This document shows, piece after piece, positions 8,089 through 16,056 of a stretch of 64,000 bases of DNA. Position numbers and translations under genes: made by a program. Under the pieces are notes generated by a model. It worked only from the letters and a program-made list of their open reading frames with translations, made no database searches and was not told where the DNA came from. Source of the stretch: Pseudomonas sp. Teo4 (GTDB lineage Bacteria; Pseudomonadota; Gammaproteobacteria; Pseudomonadales; Pseudomonadaceae). The stretch spans positions 1,116,001-1,180,000 of the forward strand of contig NZ_JAXCIL010000001.1 in NCBI RefSeq assembly GCF_034387475.1. The letters run 5' to 3'. Position 1 is the first letter of the stretch; each line of letters opens with the position of its first letter.

Positions 8089-9135
8089 ATGGACGAGGCA
8101 AGGCTTCACGATTTCATGGGCAAGCTGGTCGGCGACATGGGCGCGGCGGCGACGCTGGCCAATGTCATTCTTGGCGATGAGCTGGGGCTGTACCGCGCCA
8201 TGGCCGACAGTCAACCGACAACCCCCGAGGCGCTTGCAGCCAAGACTGGCTGTCACCCACGGTTGGTGCGCGAATGGCTGAACGCCCAAGCGGCCTCTGG
8301 CTACATGGTTCATGAAAAGGGCAGCTTCGTATTGCCTGAAGAGCAGGCCATGGCCCTGGCGCTGGAGGATTCCCCGGCCTACATGGCTGGCGGGGCGGCG
8401 GTGATCGCGGCGCTGTTCCATGACAAGGACAAGCTAGTGGCGGCCATGCGCGGGGACGGTGGCCTGGCCTGGGGTGACCATCACCCGTGCATGTTCAGTG
8501 GTACGGAGCGGTTCTTCCGCCCGGGTTACCGAACCTTCCTGGTCGCTGAATGGCTGCCGGCGCTGGACGGTGTGGTGGCCAAACTGCAGGCAGGGGCGAA
8601 GGTGGCGGATGTGGGATGTGGCCACGGGGCTTCGACGCTGGTCATGGCCCAGGCGTTTGCAAACTCGACCTTCACCGGTTACGACTATCATGCGCCGTCC
8701 ATTACCACCGCTACCGAACGTGCCCGCGAGGCCGGGCTGAGCGAGCGGGTGAGCTTCCACAAAGCTTCGGCCAAGGACTACCCAGGGCATGACCATGACC
8801 TGGTGTGCTTCTTCGACTGCCTGCATGACATGGGCGACCCGGTGGGCGCGGCGCGGCATGCCTATCGGGCGCTCAAACCAGATGGCACGGTGATGCTGGT
8901 TGAGCCTTATGCCGAGGATTCGCTGGACGGCAACCTGACGCCGGTCGGGCGGTTGTTCTATGCGGCTTCGACGTTCATCTGCACGCCGAATTCGCTGTCC
9001 CAGGAAGTGGGGCTGGGGCTTGGCGCGCAAGCCGGGGAGGCGCGTTTGCGGGCGGTGTTCGAGGAGGCGGGGTTCACTCGGTTCCGGCGGGCGACGCAGA
9101 CGCCGTTCAACTTGATTCTGGAAGCGCGTAAGTAA
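8089..9135 (+). CDS. Class I SAM-dependent methyltransferase with N-terminal winged helix
   Basis: A 348-residue protein. Residues 1-90 look like a dimerisation/winged-helix region (PTTPEALAAKTGCHPRLVREWLNAQAASGYM). A Rossmann methyltransferase domain follows, with motif I VADVGCGHGAS at about residue 175 and the acidic TGYDYHAPS. The layout resembles O-methyltransferase-type or transcription-associated methyltransferases of unknown substrate. The start is supported by AGAGGAGG 8-10 bases upstream of the ATG. It stands alone, ending at a REP pair and a bidirectional terminator. The substrate cannot be assigned. Confidence 0.85.
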   Translation: MDEARLHDFMGKLVGDMGAAATLANVILGDELGLYRAMADSQPTTPEALAAKTGCHPRLVREWLNAQAASGYMVHEKGSFVLPEEQAMALALEDSPAYMAGGAAVIAALFHDKDKLVAAMRGDGGLAWGDHHPCMFSGTERFFRPGYRTFLVAEWLPALDGVVAKLQAGAKVADVGCGHGASTLVMAQAFANSTFTGYDYHAPSITTATERAREAGLSERVSFHKASAKDYPGHDHDLVCFFDCLHDMGDPVGAARHAYRALKPDGTVMLVEPYAEDSLDGNLTPVGRLFYAASTFICTPNSLSQEVGLGLGAQAGEARLRAVFEEAGFTRFRRATQTPFNLILEARK

Positions 9136-9150
9136 GCGGTGAGCCTGTAC

Positions 9151-9246
9151 CGGCCACTTCGCGGGTAAACCCGCTCCCACAGGTGCACCACTGTATTCCA
9201 GACCTGTGCGATTCCTGTGGGAGCGGGTTTACCCGCGAAGTGGCCG
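9151..9246. repeat. REP doublet
   Basis: Two inverted copies of the P. putida-type REP (9151-9182 and 9214-9246), core cttcgcgggtaaacccgctcccacag, facing each other after the methyltransferase gene. Confidence 0.9.
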
Positions 9247-9258
9247 ACGCTGGAAACA

Positions 9259-9285
9259 GAAGGGGCGCCATTTCGGCGCCCCTTC
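9259..9285 (-). terminator. Rho-independent terminator
   Basis: An 11-bp perfect stem (GAAGGGGCGCC / GGCGCCCCTTC) with a 5-nt loop lies directly after the stop of the dehydrogenase gene on the minus strand, followed there by the T-rich TCTGTTT. It can also serve the converging methyltransferase gene. Confidence 0.75.
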
Positions 9286-9295
9286 GTGTTGCTGC

Positions 9296-10540
9296 TTAGG
9301 CTTCAGCGTCCCAAGGACGGTCGCCTTTTTCGTCTTTCACGCGGGTGGGCAGGCCCATCACGTCCAGCGCCTTGAGGAACGGCTCGGCTGGCAGTTCCTC
9401 GACGTTGACCATGCGCTTGGCATCCCACTCACCACGAGCGACCAGCAGGGCTGCAGCCACTGGCGGTACGCCAGCGGTGTAGGAAATGCCTTGGCTGTCG
9501 GTTTCGGCGTAGGCTTCTTCGTGGTCCGCGACGTTGTAGATGAACACTTCGCGTGGCTGGCCATCCTTGGTGCCCTTGACCAGGTCGCCGATGCAGGTCT
9601 TGCCGGTGTAGCCCGGGGCCAGGGAGGCCGGGTCAGGCAGCACGGCCTTGACCACTTTCAGCGGCACCACTTCCAGACCTTCGGCGGTTTTCACCGGTTG
9701 CTCGGAGAGCAGGCCGAGGTTCTTCAGCACGGTGAACACGTTGATGTAGTGCTCGCCGAAGCTCATCCAGAAACGCACGTTCGGCACGTTGAGGTTCTTC
9801 GAGATCGAGTGAACTTCGTCGTGACCGGTCAGGTACAGGTTCTGCGAACCTACCACCGGCAGGTCGTCGGTACGCTTGACCTCGAACATGGTGTTGCTGG
9901 TCCACTGGCTGTTCTGCCAGCTCCATACTTGACCGGTGAACTCGCGGAAGTTGATTTCCGGGTCGAAGTTGGTGGCGAAGTACTTGCCATGGGAACCGGC
10001 GTTGACGTCGAGAATGTCGATCGACTCGATGGTGTCGAAGTATTGCTGCTGCGCGAGTTTCGCGTAGCTGTTCACCACACCCGGGTCGAAGCCGACACCA
10101 AGAATGGCGGTAATGTTCTTTTGTTGGCACTCTTCGAGGTGTTTCCACTCGTAGTTGCCGTACCAGGGCGGCGTCTCGCAGATTTTGCCCGGTTCTTCGT
10201 GAATGGCGGTGTCCAGGTAGGCGACACCAGTATCGATGCAGGCACGCAGCACCGACATGTTGAGGAAGGCGGACCCCACGTTGATGACGATCTGCGATTC
10301 GGTCTCGCGGATCAGTGCCTTGGTTGCCTCGACATCGAGGGCATTGAGCGAGAAGGCCTGGATGTCGGCGGGTACCTTGAGGCTACCCTTGGCCTTGACG
10401 CTGTCGATGATGGCCTGGCATTTGGAGATGTTCCGCGACGCAATGGCAATACGACCGAGTTCGTCGTTATGCTGCGCGCACTTGTGGGCCACCACCTTGG
10501 CGACACCTCCTGCACCAATGATAAGAACGTTCTTCTTCAA
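9296..10540 (-). CDS. Carboxynorspermidine/carboxyspermidine dehydrogenase
   Basis: A 414-residue saccharopine-dehydrogenase-family protein with an N-terminal NAD(P) Rossmann motif (VLIIGAGGVAKVVAHKCAQ). In the alternative polyamine route this enzyme condenses putrescine or diaminopropane with aspartate semialdehyde and reduces the product to carboxy(nor)spermidine. The immediate upstream neighbour is the matching decarboxylase NspC (31-bp gap), which fixes the assignment. The frame starts with TTG (TTGAAGAAGAACG), with AAGGAG about ten bases upstream and no in-frame ATG nearby, so a TTG start is likely. Product levels may therefore be kept low relative to NspC. A terminator follows. Confidence 0.9.
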   Translation of the reverse strand: MKKNVLIIGAGGVAKVVAHKCAQHNDELGRIAIASRNISKCQAIIDSVKAKGSLKVPADIQAFSLNALDVEATKALIRETESQIVINVGSAFLNMSVLRACIDTGVAYLDTAIHEEPGKICETPPWYGNYEWKHLEECQQKNITAILGVGFDPGVVNSYAKLAQQQYFDTIESIDILDVNAGSHGKYFATNFDPEINFREFTGQVWSWQNSQWTSNTMFEVKRTDDLPVVGSQNLYLTGHDEVHSISKNLNVPNVRFWMSFGEHYINVFTVLKNLGLLSEQPVKTAEGLEVVPLKVVKAVLPDPASLAPGYTGKTCIGDLVKGTKDGQPREVFIYNVADHEEAYAETDSQGISYTAGVPPVAAALLVARGEWDAKRMVNVEELPAEPFLKALDVMGLPTRVKDEKGDRPWDAEA

Positions 10541-10571
10541 TTTATCCCTTGCTCCTTACTGAAAGCCGGTC

Positions 10572-11669
10572 TTACGACAGGCTGGAAACGTAGTCTTCGA
10601 AACCGAACTCGCGGACGACCTCGACGCTGCCGTCGAGCTGCTTGACCACGATGGCCGGCATTTTCAGACCGTTGAACCAGTTTTTCTTGACCATGGTGTA
10701 ACCCGCCGCGTCGATGAACGACAGGCGATCGCCGATGGCCAGCGGACGGTCGAATTGGTACTCGCCGAAGATGTCACCGGCCAGGCACGACTTACCGCAG
10801 ACCATGTAGGTGTGCTCGCCGTCGTTGGGGGCCATCTTGGCGTTGAGGCGGTAGATCAGCAGGTCGAGCATGTGCGCTTCGATGGAGCTGTCGACCACGG
10901 CCAGGTGCTTGCCGTTGTACAGGGTGTCGAGCACTGTCACTTCCAGCGAGGCGCTGTTGGTGATGGCGGCTTCGCCCGGCTCCAGGTAGACCTGCACGCC
11001 GTATTTTTCCGAGAAGGCTTTCAGGCGCGCGCAGAAGGCGTCCAGTGCGTAGTCTTCGCCGGTGAAGTGAATGCCGCCACCGAGGCTGACCCACTGAACC
11101 TTGTGCAACAGGTGGCCGAAGCGTTCCTCGATGTGCGAGAGCATCTTGTCGAACAGGCTGAAGTCGCCGTTCTCGCAGTTGTTGTGGAACATGAAACCGG
11201 AGATCTGCTCGATGACCTGCTCGATCTTTGCCGGGTCCCATTCGCCCAGGCGGCTGAACGGGCGGGCCGGGTCGGCCAGCAGGTAGTCGGAGCTGCTCAC
11301 CTGCGGGTTGACGCGCAGGCCGCGAACCTTGCCTTCGGACTGCTCGGCGAAGCGTTGCAACTGGCCGATCGAGTTGAAGATGATCTTGTCGCAGTTCTCG
11401 AGCATTTCTTCGACTTCGTCGTCGGCCCAGGCCACGCTGTAGGCGTGGGTTTCACCGGCGAACTTCTGGCGGCCGAGCTTGAGCTCGTACAGCGACGACG
11501 AGGTGGTGCCGTCCATGTACTGCTGCATCAGGTCGAAGACCGACCAGGTGGCGAAGCACTTGAGGGCGAGCAGGGCCTTGGCACCGGAGTGTTCGCGCAC
11601 GTAGGCGATCTTCTCCATGTTGCCCAGCAGCTTGGTTTTATCGATGAGGTAGTACGGCGTCTTGATCAT
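10572..11669 (-). CDS. nspC: Carboxynorspermidine decarboxylase
   Basis: A 365-residue PLP-dependent fold-III decarboxylase of normal NspC length. The PLP lysine is probably Lys37 in ALLALKCFATW; the glycine-rich phosphate-binding stretch VSLGGGIHFTGEDY lies mid-protein, and the C-terminal Cys/Asp active-site segment is seen as YMVCGKSCLAGDIFGEY. It decarboxylates carboxynorspermidine/carboxyspermidine to norspermidine/spermidine. It is the first gene of a two-gene operon with the dehydrogenase. Upstream minus-strand DNA carries a T7 run and a GGCCGGCC palindrome just before the start. Confidence 0.93.
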   Translation of the reverse strand: MIKTPYYLIDKTKLLGNMEKIAYVREHSGAKALLALKCFATWSVFDLMQQYMDGTTSSSLYELKLGRQKFAGETHAYSVAWADDEVEEMLENCDKIIFNSIGQLQRFAEQSEGKVRGLRVNPQVSSSDYLLADPARPFSRLGEWDPAKIEQVIEQISGFMFHNNCENGDFSLFDKMLSHIEERFGHLLHKVQWVSLGGGIHFTGEDYALDAFCARLKAFSEKYGVQVYLEPGEAAITNSASLEVTVLDTLYNGKHLAVVDSSIEAHMLDLLIYRLNAKMAPNDGEHTYMVCGKSCLAGDIFGEYQFDRPLAIGDRLSFIDAAGYTMVKKNWFNGLKMPAIVVKQLDGSVEVVREFGFEDYVSSLS

Positions 11670-11914
11670 TTAAAGGCCCCCGGCCAGGCCGGCCAAAAAA
11701 AGGACACGCATTGTGCCTTCACTTTCCGCATATCGAAAGGGCGGAAGACGCATTTCGTCAGAGTTATGTGGCGGGAAGTAACCGATGTGCCATCAGTCTT
11801 TCGCGCGGGCCAGTTGAACAGACGAATATGACTATCCTAATCGCCGCTTCCGGTGGCTGGCGGGAATCTGATCGACGACCCGTACCACACCACCGAAAGG
11901 GCGCGAGCGGCGGA
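11670..11914. other. Intergenic region upstream of nspC
   Basis: 245 bp with no credible gene. It should hold the nspC promoter (minus strand) and the 3' end of the PLP dehydratase transcript. Minus-strand sequence just before nspC has TTTTTTT followed by overlapping GGCC palindromes. No operator is recognised. Confidence 0.5.
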
Positions 11915-12832
11915 CTACTGCGCCGCCGCCAACCAGGCCTGGATCTGCTCCAGGGTCGCCGTGGCTCCACCACAGACCACCACCAGCACATTGCGGTACT
12001 GCGCCAATGCCTGCGGGGCATATGCCAAGGCCAGCGCAGCGCCGCAGGCGGGCTCGACCAGCACCCGGTGATCGAGTAGGAAGCGCTCGCAGGCCAGCAG
12101 TGCGTCGCGGTCGCTGACCAGGAGGCTGTGCACCGGATGGCTGCGCACGCATTGCAACGCCTGATCGGCCACGCGCTTGGCGCCCAACGAAGTGGCCACC
12201 GAGGCGATGCGTTCCAGCTCCACCGAGTGGCCAGCCTGCATGGCCGCGTTCAGCGATGCGGCGCCTTCGGTTTCCACCGCCAGCACCGGTACATCGTTCC
12301 AGCCGTTGCGCTTGAGCCCTTCGACCACGCCGCTGAGCAGGCCGCCACCGCCGACCGACAGCACCACCGCATCGGGTTTGAAACCGGCCTGGGCCAGCTC
12401 ATCGACCAGGCTGGCGTGGCCGGCCCACAACAGTGGGTCGTCGAACGGGTGGATGAAGGCGTCGCTCGGCCCGACCAGGGTCTGCGCCAGTTCGTTGGCC
12501 TCTTGCCAGGAACTGCCGTGCACCACCACCTTGGCGTCCTCCAGACGCAGCAGTTCCTTGGCGCGTTCGGTGGTGGTTTCAGGCACCACCACCGTTACCG
12601 GTACGCCCAGCTTGCGGCCTGCATAGGCCACGGCCAGGCCAGCGTTGCCGCCCGAGGACGACACGAAGTGCCGCGCACCACGCGCATGGTGCGTTTCGCA
12701 GGCGTGGCCGACCCCGCGCAACTTGAACGAGCCGCAGGGCTGCAAGGCTTCGAGCTTGAGCCACACCGACCGGCCGGCAGCGAGCGACAAAGGCCGGGAT
12801 TCGATCAGGGGGGTATGAATGTGCAAGGTCAT
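11915..12832 (-). CDS. PLP-dependent L-serine/threonine dehydratase-like enzyme
   Basis: A 305-residue fold-II PLP enzyme. The Schiff-base lysine is Lys37 in CGSFKLRG, the carboxylate-binding loop is SSSGGNAGLA (about 58-67), and the phosphate-binding glycine loop is VLSVGGGGLLSG. The length and single-domain layout match mammalian-type serine dehydratase rather than IlvA, which has a regulatory domain. It converts L-serine/threonine to pyruvate/2-oxobutyrate plus ammonia. A DauR/YheO-type regulator lies 15 bp upstream in the same direction, suggesting a small amino-acid-responsive operon. D-serine or a related hydroxy amino acid cannot be excluded as substrate. Confidence 0.85.
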   Translation of the reverse strand: MTLHIHTPLIESRPLSLAAGRSVWLKLEALQPCGSFKLRGVGHACETHHARGARHFVSSSGGNAGLAVAYAGRKLGVPVTVVVPETTTERAKELLRLEDAKVVVHGSSWQEANELAQTLVGPSDAFIHPFDDPLLWAGHASLVDELAQAGFKPDAVVLSVGGGGLLSGVVEGLKRNGWNDVPVLAVETEGAASLNAAMQAGHSVELERIASVATSLGAKRVADQALQCVRSHPVHSLLVSDRDALLACERFLLDHRVLVEPACGAALALAYAPQALAQYRNVLVVVCGGATATLEQIQAWLAAAQ

Positions 12833-12847
12833 GGGTAGCTCCGCAGG

Positions 12848-13549
12848 TCAATCGTCACGGGCAGCCGCGTTGCTCTCGCCGCGCAGTTGCTCCAGGTAGT
12901 TGTAAATGGTGTAACGGGTGACGCCCAACGCCGTGGCAGCCTTCTCCACGCCACCCTTGACGATGAACAGGCCACGTTCCTGCATCACCCGCACGGCTTC
13001 GACCTTGGCCTGCTTGTTCATCCGCCCGTGGCCGCTACGCTGCAGGGCGCCCTGGATGATCTCGGCCATCAGTTCTTCCATGGCAGCGGGCTCGCCAGCC
13101 GGGGCCGGGGCACTGGCGCCTAGTGGCTTGAGTTGCTGGAGGAAGGCCAGTGCGGCGTCCAGGTCGGTCACGTCGGTGTTCACGCACAGGCTGGCAAAGG
13201 GGTGGCCGCTGCTGTCACGGAAGATCGCCGTGGCGCTGCGCAGGGTTCGGCCCTTGAGTGTGGTGGGGTAATCGGGCACCACGACAGGCGTACTGCCGGG
13301 TTGGTCGACCGTGGCCTGCATCAGGGCCTTGAAACCTTGGTCCTGTTCCGGGGCTGCGAGAATCGGGCTGCCCAGCGTCCGGCCTGAAAGGTGGCCGTTG
13401 ACGATAGCCACCACCGAACGCTCCGGATGATCCAGGTCGTGCAGGAGAATTTCCATATTGCGTGCCGCAACGCTGCCCAAGGCCTGCAGGGCGGCTTTGA
13501 GCACGTTGAGGGTGAGTTGGCGCTCTTGAAGCAAAGGCATAGGAGGCAT
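12848..13549 (-). CDS. YheO/DauR-type PAS and helix-turn-helix regulator
   Basis: A 233-residue protein: an N-terminal YheO-like PAS sensor (about 15-125, with NMEILLHDLDHPERSVVAIVNGHLSGR) and a C-terminal helix-turn-helix (about 175-220, KVEAVRVMQERGLFIVKGGVEKAATALGVTRYTIYNYLEQL). DauR controls D-arginine catabolism in P. aeruginosa; other members control amino-acid pathways. The 15-bp gap to the downstream dehydratase gene indicates an operon, so the regulator is probably responsive to that enzyme's substrate. Start at 13549 or at the Met codon nine bases further in. Confidence 0.88.
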   Translation of the reverse strand: MPPMPLLQERQLTLNVLKAALQALGSVAARNMEILLHDLDHPERSVVAIVNGHLSGRTLGSPILAAPEQDQGFKALMQATVDQPGSTPVVVPDYPTTLKGRTLRSATAIFRDSSGHPFASLCVNTDVTDLDAALAFLQQLKPLGASAPAPAGEPAAMEELMAEIIQGALQRSGHGRMNKQAKVEAVRVMQERGLFIVKGGVEKAATALGVTRYTIYNYLEQLRGESNAAARDD

Positions 13550-13610
13550 GGCGAGCTGTTAAGTAAACATTTTGTGTATTTTTACACATAACGTTGAAAA
13601 ACGCGACGGC

Positions 13611-14480
13611 TCACAATGCCTCTTGCACCATTTGTAGAAAAGTCGCCACCACCCGCCGTGTGCGTTGTTCGCTCAAGCAAACGAGCGTTTCGGTCAAATG
13701 CCGTTGGCAATCGACGATCGGCAACGCGCACACCCGGGCATCGGCACCGAACTCGGCAGCCGATACGACCCCCACGCCAATCCCCACGACCACCGCCTCC
13801 CGTGCGGCTTCCCGGCCCTCGACTTGAATCGCCGGACGAATGCGCAGGCCGGCGCGCTGCATCTCTTCTTCCAGTGTTTGCCGGGTCACCGAGCCGGGCT
13901 CGCGAAGCACCAGTGGCGTGTCGTCCAGGTCGGCCAGGCTGATCGAGCCACGGCTGGCCCAGGGGTGGTGGTGGGAGACAAACGCCACCATCGGGTCGCG
14001 CCGCAATGGCACGCAGTACAGGCGCTCGTCGTCGACGTCGCGGCCCAGCAGCGCCAGATCGGCCTGGTAGCTGAACAAGCGGGCCAGGGACTCATCGGTG
14101 TTGCCGGTTTCGATCTTCACCTGAATGCCTGGGTAGCGCTGGCAGAAACGGGCGATCTGCGGCAGCACGTGGACCGGTGCATCCACCGCCAGGACCAGGC
14201 TGCCGGTGTGCAGGGCTTGGGAGTCCTGCAGCAGTTCATGGGCCTCGGCCTCGCAGGCGAACAGGCGCTGGCTGATGCCCAGCAGGCGTTCGCCCAGGTC
14301 GGTCAGCTGTACCGAACGTTTGTTGCGATGAAACAGCAGCACGCCGAAGCGCTCTTCGAGTTTGCGTACCTGGTCGGACACCGCCGGCTGGGTCAGGAAC
14401 AGTTTTTCTGCCGCGCGGGTGAAGCTGCCGTGCACCGCCACGGCATGGAAGGCCTTGAGTTGAGCGTGGGAAACCGACAT
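13611..14480 (-). CDS. LysR-family regulator, likely of the adjacent transporter/oxidase operon
   Basis: A 289-residue LysR protein with the HTH near residues 15-65 (SFTRAAEKLFLTQPAVSDQVRKLEERFGVLLFHR) and a full effector domain (VLAVDAPVHVLPQIARF). It diverges from an OPA transporter and FAD oxidase operon with a 246-bp gap. LysR regulators with this arrangement accompany aminophosphonate genes in several proteobacteria, so a PhnR/AepR-like role is a reasonable guess. The palindrome TAAATCGATTTA at 14522-14533, about 42 bp upstream of this gene, is a candidate operator. Confidence 0.88.
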   Translation of the reverse strand: MSVSHAQLKAFHAVAVHGSFTRAAEKLFLTQPAVSDQVRKLEERFGVLLFHRNKRSVQLTDLGERLLGISQRLFACEAEAHELLQDSQALHTGSLVLAVDAPVHVLPQIARFCQRYPGIQVKIETGNTDESLARLFSYQADLALLGRDVDDERLYCVPLRRDPMVAFVSHHHPWASRGSISLADLDDTPLVLREPGSVTRQTLEEEMQRAGLRIRPAIQVEGREAAREAVVVGIGVGVVSAAEFGADARVCALPIVDCQRHLTETLVCLSEQRTRRVVATFLQMVQEAL

Positions 14481-14521
14481 GACGTCTCCAGTAACAAGCT
14501 GGGCTTATGTGTGAAATACCT

Positions 14522-14533
14522 TAAATCGATTTT
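14522..14533. promoter_or_regulatory. Candidate LysR operator
   Basis: A perfect 12-bp palindrome, TAAATCGATTTA, lies in the divergent region between the LysR gene and the OPA transporter gene. The rest of 14481-14726 shows no coding potential. Confidence 0.4.
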
Positions 14534-14726
14534 ATTTATCAGTCAGTAGCTGTTTCCATACCGATCAGCCCGAGCCCACCGCCACAAGCGGATGCCTGTG
14601 GCCATGGTGCCCACACGGCGCCATCTGACCAGATGACGAGCCACCGTCATGCAGTGCGCAACACAAAAACAAGACAGGCGTTTATTCACATTCTGCCGGC
14701 ACACTTGAGCAAGAGGTCAGAGTCAA

Positions 14727-16043
14727 ATGAATCAATCCCTAGCCGCGATGAAGCGTTGGCGTGTCCAGATTTTTGCAATCACCTGGCTGGCTTACGCCGC
14801 CTTCTATTTCACCCGCAAAGCCTTCTCGGTGGCCAAACTCGGCATCGGTGAAGACCCGAATTTCATGCTCGACAAGGCCGCCATGGCCAACCTCGACGCG
14901 ATCTACCTGGCTGCCTACGCCGTGGGCCAGTTCACCTGGGGCATGCTCGCCGACCGCTACGGTCCCCGTGTCGTGGTACTGGGCGGCCTGCTGATTTCGG
15001 CCGCCGCGGCGGTGGTGATGGGCAGCTACGCGACCTTCCCGATCTTCGCCACCTGCATGCTGATCCAAGGCCTGGCGCAGTCCACCGGTTGGGCGGGGCT
15101 GTGCAAGAACATCGGCAGTTTCTTCCCGGCGTCGCAGCGGGGCCGGGTACTGGGGCTGTGGAGTTCCTGCTATGCCTTTGGCGGCCTGGTCGCATCGCCG
15201 TTCGCCGGCTGGTGGGCCTATACCCTGGTCGGCACCTGGCATGCGGCGTTCTTTTCCAGTGCCGCCGTGGTAGCTGCTGTCGCAGTGCTGTTCTTCTTCC
15301 TGCAGCGCAACAAGCCCGAGGACGTCGGCCTGCCCGCAGTGGAACCCGAGCCCCAGAGCATGGCGCCGGGTTCGAACCTGCGCAGCGTCTGGGCGCCCCT
15401 GCGCGAAATCCTGCGCAACCGTACCGTGCTGACCTTGGGCCTGGCGTACTTCCTGCTCAAGCCCGCGCGCTACGCCATCTTGCTGTGGGGGCCGGTGATC
15501 GTGTTCGAGCAGATGCCTTCGGTGGGCAAGGTGGGTGCGGCGATCATTCCGACGGCCTTCGAACTGGCCGGTTTGCTCGGCCCGATCATGATCGGCCTGG
15601 CCTCGGACAAGCTGTTCGGTGCGCGGCGCATGCCGGCTTGCGTGATCAGCCTGGTGTTGCTGACCGTGGCCCTGGCGGCGTTCATGGCGGCGATGCACAG
15701 CGGCAGTGTGGTGCTGGTGGTGAGCCTGTTGTTCGTCATGGGCCTGACCCTGTACGGGCCGGACTCGATGATCAGCGGCGCGGCGGCCATCGATTTCGGC
15801 ACGGCCAAGGCCGGCGCCACGGCGGCCGGTTTCGTCAACGGCTGCGGCTCGGTCGGCGCGGTACTAGGCGGCCTGCTGCCGGGCTACTTCGACAGCGTCA
15901 CGGTGTTCATCGTGTTCGCCGGCTGTGCGCTGTTCTCGGCACTGGTGCTGCTGCCGCACTGGAACAGCCGTCCAGCCAGTGTCGCCCAGGCCAGTGACGT
16001 GGCCCCTAACACCAGCATGGCAATCAAGCCACTGCGTACTTGA
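14727..16043 (+). CDS. OPA-family (GlpT/UhpT-like) MFS transporter
   Basis: A 438-residue, 12-TM MFS protein. The N-terminal helix reads WLAYAAFYFTRKAF, matching the position of the GlpT/UhpT substrate-site arginine (the YxxRK motif). The usual MFS loop 2-3 motif is present as GMLADRYGPR. OPA carriers exchange organophosphates or related anions with phosphate, which fits a phosphonate or phosphorylated substrate. The FAD oxidase gene follows after 13 bp, so the two are co-transcribed. AGAGGTCAG upstream is a plausible RBS. Substrate inferred from family only. Confidence 0.85.
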   Translation: MNQSLAAMKRWRVQIFAITWLAYAAFYFTRKAFSVAKLGIGEDPNFMLDKAAMANLDAIYLAAYAVGQFTWGMLADRYGPRVVVLGGLLISAAAAVVMGSYATFPIFATCMLIQGLAQSTGWAGLCKNIGSFFPASQRGRVLGLWSSCYAFGGLVASPFAGWWAYTLVGTWHAAFFSSAAVVAAVAVLFFFLQRNKPEDVGLPAVEPEPQSMAPGSNLRSVWAPLREILRNRTVLTLGLAYFLLKPARYAILLWGPVIVFEQMPSVGKVGAAIIPTAFELAGLLGPIMIGLASDKLFGARRMPACVISLVLLTVALAAFMAAMHSGSVVLVVSLLFVMGLTLYGPDSMISGAAAIDFGTAKAGATAAGFVNGCGSVGAVLGGLLPGYFDSVTVFIVFAGCALFSALVLLPHWNSRPASVAQASDVAPNTSMAIKPLRT

Positions 16044-16056
16044 AGGAAAGAAACCC

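Noticed and set aside
9206..10645. 479-residue plus-strand frame over the carboxynorspermidine dehydrogenase gene
   Set aside because: Starts in a REP and runs antisense to a well-recognised enzyme.
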